Part shown: positions 7,431 through 15,710 of the stretch, one piece after another
How the letters are laid out: every line of letters begins with the position of its first letter
Position numbering within the stretch: the stretch's first letter is position 1
From: Chryseobacterium sp. MA9
GTDB taxonomy: Bacteria > Bacteroidota > Bacteroidia > Flavobacteriales > Weeksellaceae
DNA: 64,000 bases
Direction of reading: 5' to 3'
NCBI RefSeq assembly: GCF_024399315.1
Contig: NZ_CP075170.1
Coordinates: 2,356,001 to 2,420,000, forward strand
The notes under the pieces: generated by a model
What the model was told of the DNA's origin: nothing
Seen by the model: only the letters and a program-made list of their open reading frames with translations
Databases searched by the model: none
Made by a program: the position numbers and the translations under genes

Positions 7431-9449
7431 ATGAATATTTTAACAGAAAAATTTACCACTCCATATCATTCAGCTCCATTCAGTAACATTAAAAATGAAG
7501 ATTATCTTCCGGCATTTAAAGAACTGATTCAAAAATCCGAAGCCGAAATTGATGCTATTATCAACAATACTGAGACACCCACTTTCGAAAATGTTATTGA
7601 AGCATTGGCATATTCCGGGGAACAGCTGGATGTAGTTTCAAATATTTTTTTCAACTTAAATTCTGCAGAGACCAGCGATGAAATTCAGCAGATTGCACAA
7701 GAGGTTTCTCCGATCTTAACGGAATATTCTTCAAAAATATCTCAAAACGAAGCCCTTTTCAACAAAATCAAAAAAGTATATGATGAAAAGGAAAACTATA
7801 ATCTTAACGAAGAGCAGGAAATGCTTTTAAATGAAACCTACAAAGGTTTTGTAAGAAGCGGAGCTTTACTGAATGAGGAAGACAAAGAAAAATTAAAGAA
7901 AATCAGCATGGATCTTTCTTTAAAGTCTTTACAGTTCGGACAGAATGTACTGGCTTCTACGAATGCTTATTTTAAACACATCACCAATAAGGAAGATCTT
8001 GCAGGAATTCCGGAAGCCATCATCGATCAATATGCTGAAGAAGCTAAGGAAAGAAACCTTGAAGGCTGGGTAGTAACTTTACAGTATCCAAGCTATATTC
8101 CCTTCATGACTTATGCTGAAAACCGTGAGCTAAGAAAGGAATTGGCACTGGCAAATGGTAAAAAGTCTTTTGATGGTGGGGAATTTGACAATCAAAATCT
8201 GATCAAAGAACTTCTGAATTTAAAACAACAGAAAGCTGAGCTTATCGGATATAAAAACTATGCGGATTTTGTTCTTGAAGAGAGAATGGCTAAATCTCCA
8301 GTAAAAGTTTTTGATTTTTTAAATGAACTTTTAACAAAGGCAAAGCCTTATGCTGATAAAGAAATTGAAGAATTGAAATCTTTGGCAAAAGCTGACGGAA
8401 TTGACGAAATGCAAGGTTACGATCACGCTTTCTATGCTGAAAAACTTCGTAAGCAGAAATTTGATCTTAATGATGAAGAATTAAAACCTTACTTCCCATT
8501 AAATCAGGTACAGGATGCTGTATTCGGGCTGGCTGGAAAACTTTTCGGGCTGACTTTTGAGGAAAGAAATGATATTCCGAAATACCACGAAGATGTAAAA
8601 GTATATGAAGTAAAAGAAAACGGAATTTACAAATCTCTGTTATACGTTGATTATTTCCCAAGAAAAGGGAAAAGAGCCGGTGCATGGATGACCAGCTACA
8701 AAAACCAATACAAGCAAAACGGCGAAAATTCACGTCCGCATATTTCAATTGTCTGCAACTTCAGCAAACCGACAAAAGATACTCCCAGCTTACTCACGTT
8801 CCAGGAAGTGACTACTTTATTCCACGAATTCGGGCATGCTCTTCACGGGATGATGGCAGACACCCAATATCCTACACTATCAGGAACTTCTGTAAAATGG
8901 GATTTTGTGGAACTTCCATCTCAGTTTCTGGAAAACTTCTGTTATGAACCTGAGTTCTTAAAAACATTCGCTAAGCATTATAAAACAGGAGAAGTACTTC
9001 CTGACGAAAAAATTGAAAAGATAGAACAGTCTAAAAATTTCATGGAAGGTTATCAAACCTTAAGACAGCTAGGATTCGGACTTCTTGATATGAACTATCA
9101 TACAAAAGTTGGAGAGTTGGAAAATGAAAGTATAAAGGATTTTGAGGATAAATATACCAAAGCGACAACTCTTTATCCTTCCAATTCTGAAACGGCAATG
9201 AGCCCAAGTTTTTCCCACATTTTCCAGGGCGGATATTCTGCCGGATACTATTCTTATAAATGGGCAGAAGTTCTGGATGCGGATGCTTTCCAGTATTTCA
9301 AAGAAAACGGAATCTTCAATCCTGAGATTGCGGCAAAGTATAAAGTATTGCTTTCTTCCGGTGGGACAAAAGATCCGATGGAACTTTATAAGAGTTTCAG
9401 AGGCAGTGAACCGAAAGTAGAGAGTTTATTGAAAAGAGCCTTTGGATAA
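7431..9449 (+). CDS. M3 family zinc metallopeptidase (oligopeptidase/Dcp type)
   Basis: Large zinc-dependent oligopeptidase of 672 residues from the ATG at 7431. A GTG at 7350 would add 27 residues that do not resemble the family. The zinc site HEFGH is at residues 465-469, with the second Glu ligand expected in the PSQFLENF segment after it. The C-terminal MSPSFSHIFQGGYSAGYYSY block is the substrate-cap signature of peptidyl-dipeptidase Dcp and oligopeptidase A. No signal peptide is seen, so it probably degrades short peptides in the cytoplasm. Dcp and OpdA cannot be separated by eye. Confidence 0.95.
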   Translation: MNILTEKFTTPYHSAPFSNIKNEDYLPAFKELIQKSEAEIDAIINNTETPTFENVIEALAYSGEQLDVVSNIFFNLNSAETSDEIQQIAQEVSPILTEYSSKISQNEALFNKIKKVYDEKENYNLNEEQEMLLNETYKGFVRSGALLNEEDKEKLKKISMDLSLKSLQFGQNVLASTNAYFKHITNKEDLAGIPEAIIDQYAEEAKERNLEGWVVTLQYPSYIPFMTYAENRELRKELALANGKKSFDGGEFDNQNLIKELLNLKQQKAELIGYKNYADFVLEERMAKSPVKVFDFLNELLTKAKPYADKEIEELKSLAKADGIDEMQGYDHAFYAEKLRKQKFDLNDEELKPYFPLNQVQDAVFGLAGKLFGLTFEERNDIPKYHEDVKVYEVKENGIYKSLLYVDYFPRKGKRAGAWMTSYKNQYKQNGENSRPHISIVCNFSKPTKDTPSLLTFQEVTTLFHEFGHALHGMMADTQYPTLSGTSVKWDFVELPSQFLENFCYEPEFLKTFAKHYKTGEVLPDEKIEKIEQSKNFMEGYQTLRQLGFGLLDMNYHTKVGELENESIKDFEDKYTKATTLYPSNSETAMSPSFSHIFQGGYSAGYYSYKWAEVLDADAFQYFKENGIFNPEIAAKYKVLLSSGGTKDPMELYKSFRGSEPKVESLLKRAFG

Positions 9450-9491
9450 ATGACAAAAACTGATTCAACAGATCAGGAAAAATAAATAGAG

Positions 9492-9519
9492 AAAGAACAG
9501 CAAGTTGCTGTTCTTTTTT
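9492..9519 (+). terminator. Intrinsic terminator after M3 peptidase
   Basis: Stem AAAGAACAGC with its perfect complement, a five-base loop AAGTT and a following T run. It lies 42 bp after the peptidase stop. Confidence 0.85.
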
Positions 9520-9564
9520 GTTTTAAATTAGTCGTTTGATAATCTCGAAATGAATTCCTGACAC

Positions 9565-9984
9565 ATGACCATCCAAGAACAAATCCAAGACTATATCAAC
9601 AGTCAGCCTGAAAAGAAACGTAATGATATGCAGGAACTGCACCACGTCATCCTGGAACTTATGCCGGAATGCCAGCTTTGGTTTCTCGATGGTAAAAACA
9701 GTGAAAATAAAACAGTTTCCAACCCCAATATCGGATATGGATTCTATACCATTCAATATACCGATGGAAAAACCAGAGATTTTTATCAGATTGGAATGAG
9801 TGCCAATACCACCGGAATCTCAATTTATGTTCTCAACATTGATGATAAAACCTATCTGACTACCACCTATGGAGACAGAATAGGTAAAGCCAGCGTAACG
9901 GGATATTGCATTAAATTCAAAGCGTTGAAAGATATCAACATTGAAATCCTGAAAGCGGCCATCCTTGACGGGCTTAAAGGATAA
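9565..9984 (+). CDS. DUF1801 (YdhG-like) protein
   Basis: 139-residue soluble protein of the DUF1801/YdhG-like fold. The N-terminal helix pair TIQEQIQDYINSQPEKKRNDM leads to a beta-sheet core with GYGFYTIQYTDGKTRDFYQI and TGISIYVLNI. A final segment, GYCIKFKALKDINIEILKAA, is the conserved end of the family. Members are structurally iron-chaperone-frataxin-like, but most have no demonstrated function. It has its own short intergenic region and is probably monocistronic. Confidence 0.8.
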   Translation: MTIQEQIQDYINSQPEKKRNDMQELHHVILELMPECQLWFLDGKNSENKTVSNPNIGYGFYTIQYTDGKTRDFYQIGMSANTTGISIYVLNIDDKTYLTTTYGDRIGKASVTGYCIKFKALKDINIEILKAAILDGLKG

Positions 9985-10030
9985 AATTCTTTTAACTTAT
10001 AAAAAACTGGCAGATCTATTCTAAGAAAGC

Positions 10031-10051
10031 TAAATTTGTACAGTATACAAA
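10031..10051 (+). promoter_or_regulatory. -7 box overlapping a dyad, upstream of the TPR gene
   Basis: TAAATTTG at 10031-10038 matches the -7 consensus. It overlaps the perfect dyad TTTGTA-CAGTA-TACAAA at 10035-10051. A CTG sits 20-21 bp upstream as a weak -33. The dyad covers the expected start of transcription and could be a repressor site. Confidence 0.45.
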
Positions 10052-10079
10052 GCAAGCATCCATTCTGTAATTTTAAATA

Positions 10080-10463
10080 ATGAGTACGATACCACTAAGA
10101 TTAGAAAACGTAAAAAAACTTCAGGCCAAAAGATGGGAAAATGAAGACCATTGGGATACTTTGAATGATTTATTAGTCAAAGAATTAGATGAAATTTTAC
10201 TTATTGAGCCTGAAAATACTTCAGCTTTAGTTAATATGGGTGCTGTTTATTCCGATATGGGAGAAAACGAAACGGCTCTGGAGTATCTAAAAAAGGCTTT
10301 AAACTTAGGTTCTAAAGATAAAAATCTGTTTGTAAACCTGGCTATTGTACTTGTTTACATGGAGAAACATCAGGAAGAGTATTTAGAATACCTTGAAGAA
10401 GCTGAAGATACAATTGAAGATCCACTTACTTTTAAAGCTTATTTTGATCCTCAATCCCATTAA
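10080..10463 (+). CDS. Tetratricopeptide repeat protein
   Basis: 127-residue helical protein with about two TPR units. The clearest is at residues 53-90, with the pattern NTSALVNMGAVYSDMGENET followed by ALEYLKKALNLG. A second, partial unit (LFVNLAIVLVYMEKHQEEY) follows. TPRs mediate protein-protein contacts; the partner is unknown. No signal peptide, so cytoplasmic. A YqaE/Pmp3-like gene follows 28 bp downstream and may be co-transcribed. Confidence 0.75.
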   Translation: MSTIPLRLENVKKLQAKRWENEDHWDTLNDLLVKELDEILLIEPENTSALVNMGAVYSDMGENETALEYLKKALNLGSKDKNLFVNLAIVLVYMEKHQEEYLEYLEEAEDTIEDPLTFKAYFDPQSH

Positions 10464-10491
10464 AAGTCTGTACAATTAAAATTTTAAAATC

Positions 10492-10692
10492 ATGTTACTA
10501 GCCATATTACTTCCCTTCTTATCTTTCATGGTCCGTGGAAAAGTTCTCACCGGAATTATCTGCCTGATTTTACAGATCACTCTGATCGGATGGCTTCCTG
10601 CTGCAATCTGGGCTGTACTTTCTTTAAATAATGCAAGAGCAGATAAACGAAATGACAAACTTATTAAAGCAATGCGCAAAAACCAAAAGTAA
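10492..10692 (+). CDS. YqaE/Pmp3 family membrane protein
   Basis: 66-residue protein with two hydrophobic segments (about residues 1-21 and 23-45) linked by a short loop, then a basic tail rich in Lys, Arg and Asn. The pattern LLAILLPFLSFMVRGKVLTG, then GWLPAAIWAVLSLNN, is that of the Pmp3/YqaE family. Its members sit in the cytoplasmic membrane and in other organisms affect membrane potential and stress tolerance. It lacks the usual P-PLGV loop wording, so it is a somewhat divergent member. Confidence 0.75.
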   Translation: MLLAILLPFLSFMVRGKVLTGIICLILQITLIGWLPAAIWAVLSLNNARADKRNDKLIKAMRKNQK

Positions 10693-10886
10693 CTTAGCTA
10701 TTCCCAATACAAACATTGGTAATAAATAATAGCATTTGAGTTCTGATATAATTGTCGTAAATTTACATAAGCCCCTATTTTCATTGGAGAAATTACTGGA
10801 ATGATAAAATTCCTTTGACTGAAAGGTTTTCAAAGTCTGAAACATATTAGTTAAACATCAAAAAGAACCATCAATTTCTTTATGCT

Positions 10887-11618
10887 ATGAAAGAAAATAA
10901 ATACGACAATCCGTCATTTTTTGACCAGTATGAAAAAATGCTCCGCTCACAGATAGGATTGGAGGGAGCCGGAGAATGGCATACCCTGAAAAATATGCTG
11001 CCTGATTTTCAGGGAAAGAATATTCTTGACCTCGGCTGCGGTTTTGGATGGCACTGCCGTTATGCTATGGAAAATGGCGCAGAATCCGTGATCGGAATTG
11101 ATCTTTCGGAAAGAATGCTGGCAAAAGCTCAGGAAATCAATAATCTGGAAGGAATTCAATATGAAAGAAAAGCCCTGGAGGATATTGATTATCCCGCTGA
11201 AAAATTTGATGTTATATTGAGTTCACTCACATTACATTATGTAGAATCATTCGATACTATTGCTCAGCATATTTACAAATGGCTTAGCCCGGGAGGATCT
11301 TTTGTATTTTCAGTGGAACATCCAGTTTTCACGGCAGAAGGCGGTCAGGACTGGGTATATGATAAAAACGGTGAAAAAACTTGTTGGCCTGTAGACCGTT
11401 ATTTTACGGAAGGAAAAAGAAACACAACTTTTTTAGGAGAAAATGTCATCAAATACCACCGTACTTTAACGTCTTATTTAAATACTTTATTAAAACAGGG
11501 TTTTAAAATCAAAGAGATTATTGAACCGCAACCAAGCCAGGAAATGTTGAAAGAAATCCCGGAAATGAAAGAAGAACTCCGCAGACCGATGATGTTGCTA
11601 ATCTCTGTTGAAAAATAG
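10887..11618 (+). CDS. Class I SAM-dependent methyltransferase
   Basis: 243 residues with a Rossmann-like methyltransferase domain. Motif I is ILDLGCGFGWHCRYA. The acidic end of beta-2 is VIGIDLSERMLAKA, and motif IV is DVILSSLTLHYVESF. The methyltransferase-11 type catalytic domain is followed by a ~90-residue cap from about residue 150. The substrate cannot be inferred. About 190 bp of non-coding DNA precede it, so it is probably monocistronic. Confidence 0.9.
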   Translation: MKENKYDNPSFFDQYEKMLRSQIGLEGAGEWHTLKNMLPDFQGKNILDLGCGFGWHCRYAMENGAESVIGIDLSERMLAKAQEINNLEGIQYERKALEDIDYPAEKFDVILSSLTLHYVESFDTIAQHIYKWLSPGGSFVFSVEHPVFTAEGGQDWVYDKNGEKTCWPVDRYFTEGKRNTTFLGENVIKYHRTLTSYLNTLLKQGFKIKEIIEPQPSQEMLKEIPEMKEELRRPMMLLISVEK

Positions 11619-11670
11619 TTTTTAAAATATCAATATTCTTTCTTTTAGGATAAAATTATAAATTACTATA

Positions 11671-11720
11671 TTGTATAACATAGTAATAACAATTAATCAT
11701 ATCTTTGTATAACAAAGTAA
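11671..11720 (+). promoter_or_regulatory. Tandem operator-like sites over the serine hydrolase promoter
   Basis: The 16-mers at 11671-11686 (TTGTATAACATAGTAA) and 11705-11720 (TTGTATAACAAAGTAA) differ at one base and are 34 bp apart. The downstream copy is itself a dyad (CTTTG-TATAA-CAAAG) and overlaps the -7 box TATCTTTG at 11700-11707, so a repressor bound there would block initiation. No cognate regulator gene is adjacent. Confidence 0.6.
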
Positions 11721-11726
11721 ATAAAT

Positions 11727-12830
11727 ATGATTATTAAAAAACTAATTTCCTTCCTGATATTGTGCCTGTTTTTAAGCAATACAATTGATGCTCAAATCCA
11801 TACAAAAGGATATGAAAAGAAAATTGACAGAATTATCCAGACAGAATTCGGGAATGAAAATGAGCCTGGCGGTGTTTTCCTGATTACTCAAAATGGAAAG
11901 AATCTCTATCGGAAAGCATTTGGAAAAGCTAACCTTGAACTCAACGTCAATATGATACCGGAAAATGTTTTCCAAATCGGATCTATGACTAAACAGTTTA
12001 CTGCTGTGGCTATTCTGATGTTGGAACAGCAAGGTAAACTTAATGTCAGCGACCCTGTTTCCAGATATCTTAAAGATTATCCTAACGGAGACAAAATTAC
12101 CATTCATCATCTTCTGACCCACACATCCGGAATTAAAGATTTTACTAAAATGAAATCTATTTCTTCTATTGCCCAAAAAGAGATGAAGCCCGAGGAAATG
12201 GTTGATTTTTTCAAAAATGAACCTGTAGATTTTGCTCCCGGAGAAAAGTTTGATTACAACAATTCCGGATACGTAGTTTTAGGCTATATCATTGAACTGG
12301 TTTCCGGAACTTCTTATGAAGATTTTATTAAGAAAAATATTTTTGATAAAATAGGAATGATCCATTCTTATTACGCTTCTGACAGAAAAATGATCCCTCA
12401 AAGAGCCTATGGTTATCACAAAAAAGAACAGGGATTCGTCAATAAAACTGTTATCAGTTTCAGTGTTCCTTTTTCTTCCGGCTCATTGATGTCTACCGTA
12501 GATGATATGCTGAAATGGCAACAGGCTTTACTTCAGAATACCCTGCTGAATCCAGAAGAAACCCAAAAAGCGTTTCAGAAATATAAACTGAACAATGGTG
12601 AAGAATTTACCTACGGATATGGATGGCATCTGAAAGATATTAATGGAACACCTGACCGGGAACATGGCGGAAGTGTATTCGGATTTAAAAGCATGGGTGT
12701 TTACATTCCCAGCGAAAATATCTATGTGATAGGATTCAGCAACTGCGACTGCCACTCTCCGACTGAAGTTACCAGAAATATTGCGAAAGCGACTCTGAGT
12801 GAAATTAAAATCTCATCAAAAAAGCCATAA
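11727..12830 (+). CDS. Exported serine hydrolase (beta-lactamase class C / PBP-like)
   Basis: 367 residues with a cleavable signal peptide (about residues 1-22, ending before DAQ). All three class C beta-lactamase-like motifs are intact: S86-M-T-K89, Y177-N-N179 and H313-G-G315. It is therefore a probable active periplasmic serine hydrolase or peptidase/esterase. AmpC-type beta-lactamase is possible, but nothing here proves it. The gene is compact with a very short leader, and its promoter is covered by two near-identical operator-like sites, suggesting inducible expression. It converges with the MFS exporter gene, leaving 11 bp between stops. Confidence 0.9.
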   Translation: MIIKKLISFLILCLFLSNTIDAQIHTKGYEKKIDRIIQTEFGNENEPGGVFLITQNGKNLYRKAFGKANLELNVNMIPENVFQIGSMTKQFTAVAILMLEQQGKLNVSDPVSRYLKDYPNGDKITIHHLLTHTSGIKDFTKMKSISSIAQKEMKPEEMVDFFKNEPVDFAPGEKFDYNNSGYVVLGYIIELVSGTSYEDFIKKNIFDKIGMIHSYYASDRKMIPQRAYGYHKKEQGFVNKTVISFSVPFSSGSLMSTVDDMLKWQQALLQNTLLNPEETQKAFQKYKLNNGEEFTYGYGWHLKDINGTPDREHGGSVFGFKSMGVYIPSENIYVIGFSNCDCHSPTEVTRNIAKATLSEIKISSKKP

Positions 12831-12841
12831 AATAATCCCAA

Positions 12842-14248
12842 TTATTTTTTACACCTCTTTTCTGGGAGAACATGATTCGGAACTTTAAAAACAGAAACTA
12901 TTACAAAAATAAGACAGATAATGTTGATCAATACTGCAACTGAGAACGCATGGTGATAATGTTGTACTGTGGGTTTCGTTCCAAGAAAATAGTAAAAAAC
13001 ACTTCCTACAGCAACAATTCCAATGATGGCAGCAATCTGCTGAAAGGTATTATAAACCCCGGATGCATTTCCAATCAGCTTTTCAGACATTCCCGACAGG
13101 GCAATATTGGCCAGCGATGGAATGATTGACCCCACTCCCAGTCCATGTAAAAACAGCAGCAGCCAGAATAACGGAAAACCAGTCTGCATTCTGAATAAAA
13201 ACAGCTGAAGAATAAGAATAACAATAATAAAGCTGAGCCCTGCAATCAGGGCTTTTTTTCCATATCTCAAAATCAATTTTACAGAAACTGCGGATGCCAG
13301 TATAAACCCAAGCCCCTGAAAAACAATAATTTTTCCGGCTTCTAACGGACTTATCTTTAAACCATCCTGAAAAAAAAGTGACAGGATATAAAAATAAGAA
13401 TCCAACATAATAAAAAAGAAGGAAACTGCTACGATACCCAGATTGAAATTTTTATAACGGAACAATTCAAAATCAATCAGATAAGATTGTTCATTTTGTA
13501 TTCTCCTCTTTTGATTTTTTATAAAACCGAAAATAATTCCGGCTGAAATGAACATCAGTGAGGCATTTTTGAAATGAAAACCTTCATGCTCAGACATCGT
13601 CAGGGCATAGGTAGCACAGAATAATCCTGCAGAGAGTGCTACAACACCTCCAATATTAAAGGACTGCCTTACTGAAGTTTTAGATTCGTTCAATAATTTC
13701 AGGCTCAGGAAAACTGCCGGCAGGCATATAGGAATATTCATCAGAAAAATAAGCCTCCAGGGTTCTTCCATAATTGTAAGAGACGAAAAGTATCCCCCAA
13801 GAAACTGACCCAAAATGGTACCTATTCCAATAGTGATCCCGTACCACCCCATTGCTTTTGTACGTTCACTGTGAACAGTAAATAAAATCTGAATCATGGA
13901 AAGTACCTGCGGAGCCATCATTGCGCCACTTATCCCCTGTACAAATCTTGAAATGACAAGTTGTTCTGCTCCTGCAGAAATTCCGCAGGCAATAGAACTC
14001 ACCATAAAAGCTTTTAATCCAATGACATAAATCTTTTTTCTTCCGTACAGATCACCCAATCTTCCTCCGGTAATCAGCAAAGAAGCAAAACCGATAAGGT
14101 AAGCCGCAATCATAAACTGCATTTCTCCATTGGAAGCATGAAGGTCACGCTGTATGGAAGGTATAGATACATTAATGATAAAAATATCCATAATCGTCAA
14201 CAACTGACCGAATAGTATAACCAATAATTTCAAATACTTATGTTTCAT
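12842..14248 (-). CDS. MFS drug exporter, DHA2 (EmrB/QacA) type
   Basis: About 468 residues from the ATG at 14248; an upstream in-frame ATG at 14311 overlaps the regulator gene and is unlikely. Multiple hydrophobic helices, probably 14, are visible. The first reads LVILFGQLLTIMDIFIINVS. The conserved loop GGRLGDLYGRKKIYVIG is the MFS motif A, and ISRFVQGISGAMMAP is motif C-like. Predicted proton-driven export of drugs or other amphiphiles across the inner membrane. It lies directly downstream of a TetR regulator, with a matching operator sequence between them, so substrate-induced derepression is likely. Confidence 0.9.
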   Translation of the reverse strand: MKHKYLKLLVILFGQLLTIMDIFIINVSIPSIQRDLHASNGEMQFMIAAYLIGFASLLITGGRLGDLYGRKKIYVIGLKAFMVSSIACGISAGAEQLVISRFVQGISGAMMAPQVLSMIQILFTVHSERTKAMGWYGITIGIGTILGQFLGGYFSSLTIMEEPWRLIFLMNIPICLPAVFLSLKLLNESKTSVRQSFNIGGVVALSAGLFCATYALTMSEHEGFHFKNASLMFISAGIIFGFIKNQKRRIQNEQSYLIDFELFRYKNFNLGIVAVSFFFIMLDSYFYILSLFFQDGLKISPLEAGKIIVFQGLGFILASAVSVKLILRYGKKALIAGLSFIIVILILQLFLFRMQTGFPLFWLLLFLHGLGVGSIIPSLANIALSGMSEKLIGNASGVYNTFQQIAAIIGIVAVGSVFYYFLGTKPTVQHYHHAFSVAVLINIICLIFVIVSVFKVPNHVLPEKRCKK

Positions 14249-14254
14249 TTTTAT

Positions 14255-14266
14255 ATAGATATATCT
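14255..14266. promoter_or_regulatory. TetR-type operator before the MFS gene
   Basis: Perfect 12-bp palindrome TAGATATATCTA, 6 bp upstream of the MFS start. It shares the form TAGATA-nn-TCTA with the site at 14884-14895 upstream of the neighbouring TetR gene. Confidence 0.6.
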
Positions 14267-14288
14267 ATTTTTAAATATTAAAAAAAAA

Positions 14289-14852
14289 TCAGGAAAGTAA
14301 TCCCTGAACAATTTTTTTTACCTGATCAAAAGAATCATTTTGCTTATTGATTGTGGATGTTACAACTGCCCCTTCTATTAACAGGAAAATATTTTCTGCT
14401 GTTAAATTGACATCGGTAAGTTGTCCCTGCACTCCATATTCTGTTACGAGTGTTTTAATCAGATTTTTTTGTTTTTCTTTATGCTGCTTTGCAAAACCGG
14501 AAACGGAAGAATTACTCTCTCCTATTTCGGAGACAATTTTAATGAAGTGACATCCTGCAAACTTTGAAGTCTGCTGCAATTTCTTTCTGTAATCAATGAG
14601 TGTCAGAAGTTTTTCTCTCGGGTCTGAAATTTTAGAGGTACTATTTTCAAATCCCTCAAACCAGTCCAATTCTTCTTTGATAAGATACGCCTGAAGAAGA
14701 TCATTTTTAGATGAAAAATGGTTGTATAGTGAACCAATAGCGATATCAGCTTCTGCAATAATCTGGTTAATTCCTGTAGAATTGTATCCTTGCTTATAAA
14801 ACAAATCTGAAGCTACCCTGATAATCCTTTCGCGTACTTTTTCCTTTTTCAT
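14289..14852 (-). CDS. TetR/AcrR family repressor
   Basis: 187 residues. The N-terminal helix-turn-helix covers residues 5-50 (RIIRVASDLFYKQGYNSTGI, then ADIAIGSLYNHFSSKNDLLQ), typical of TetR proteins. The remaining helices form a ligand-binding and dimer domain of the YcdC/AcrR-like C-terminal type. It precedes the MFS exporter by 40 bp on the same strand and is probably co-transcribed with it. A near-perfect inverted repeat upstream of its own start suggests autorepression. Confidence 0.92.
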   Translation of the reverse strand: MKKEKVRERIIRVASDLFYKQGYNSTGINQIIAEADIAIGSLYNHFSSKNDLLQAYLIKEELDWFEGFENSTSKISDPREKLLTLIDYRKKLQQTSKFAGCHFIKIVSEIGESNSSVSGFAKQHKEKQKNLIKTLVTEYGVQGQLTDVNLTAENIFLLIEGAVVTSTINKQNDSFDQVKKIVQGLLS

Positions 14853-14880
14853 CGTGAAATTTTTTACAAAATTAAATAAA

Positions 14881-14904
14881 AAATAGATAAGTCTATCTAT
14901 TTTT
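14881..14904. promoter_or_regulatory. Operator upstream of the TetR gene
   Basis: Perfect inverted repeat: AAAATAGATA, four bases, TATCTATTTT, 28 bp upstream of the TetR start. It contains TAGATAAGTCTA, the same TAGATA-nn-TCTA form as the palindrome before the MFS gene. Confidence 0.65.
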
Positions 14905-15073
14905 TAAATACAGATAAAATTTTATTTTGGAAGACTCAGAAGGAAACAGAATTGCACTGCATGAAACTGTAAAATAGTTATACCATTTGATACATATTAT
15001 TTTTTTTAATAAAGTTGATGCATATTTTGTATCTTTCAATAACCATTTACAAAAGATTATCTGATAAATACCT

Positions 15074-15697
15074 ATGGCGGAAGAACTTTATTTCATCAAA
15101 ACCAACCCTACTATTGCCAAAATTAATTTGTACAATAAACTCGAACGTGAAGAGGAAAATATTCTAAAATTCCTGCCATCTGATGCAAAAGATACGCTTG
15201 AGAATATTAAAAAAAAGGTCCAGAATTCTGTTGAAGAACTTACCCAGGAGGAACTTCTGCTTATTTTTCAATGGTTTAGCAAAGCATACTCTTCAGATCA
15301 TGAGGAGGCTAAAACACAGCTTTACATCAATGGTATTGATCTATTTTATGAAATACCTACGACCATTCATGCCGAAAACTTCCTTCAGATTCTTTCAGAT
15401 TATGAAAAGCTTCTGAAGCAGGATATGAATTATATTGTGGACTCCAAAAACTTCAATCAGTTTCTTATCTACGGTATATTTCTCACAGAAATTATCAATA
15501 AAGACCAACATCAGGAAAATATCCTTTGTGAATACCTGAAACCTGACAATCAATCTTTATATCTTCTGGCAGAAAACCAATGTGGTTCTAAGGAATTTAA
15601 TGGAAAAATCATTCCGGATCTTCAACATCATTTTGCTGATCTGTATGATCTGACCAAATTTTATAAAGGTCCCATTATCAAGCTCGAGCAGGAATAA
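15074..15697 (+). CDS. Hypothetical acidic helical protein
   Basis: I do not recognise this 207-residue protein. It is mostly helical and acidic, has no signal peptide or membrane segment and carries no clear motif, so it is probably cytoplasmic. Residues 20-65 are rich in Glu and Lys and could form a short coiled coil. The sequence is evenly complex and uses codons like its neighbours, which supports a real gene. Two near-identical 12-mers (TTGATACATATT at 14987 and TTGATGCATATT at 15015) lie upstream. It converges with the SDR-epimerase gene, 13 bp apart. Confidence 0.7.
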   Translation: MAEELYFIKTNPTIAKINLYNKLEREEENILKFLPSDAKDTLENIKKKVQNSVEELTQEELLLIFQWFSKAYSSDHEEAKTQLYINGIDLFYEIPTTIHAENFLQILSDYEKLLKQDMNYIVDSKNFNQFLIYGIFLTEIINKDQHQENILCEYLKPDNQSLYLLAENQCGSKEFNGKIIPDLQHHFADLYDLTKFYKGPIIKLEQE

Positions 15698-15710
15698 AGA
15701 AAGAGACTTT

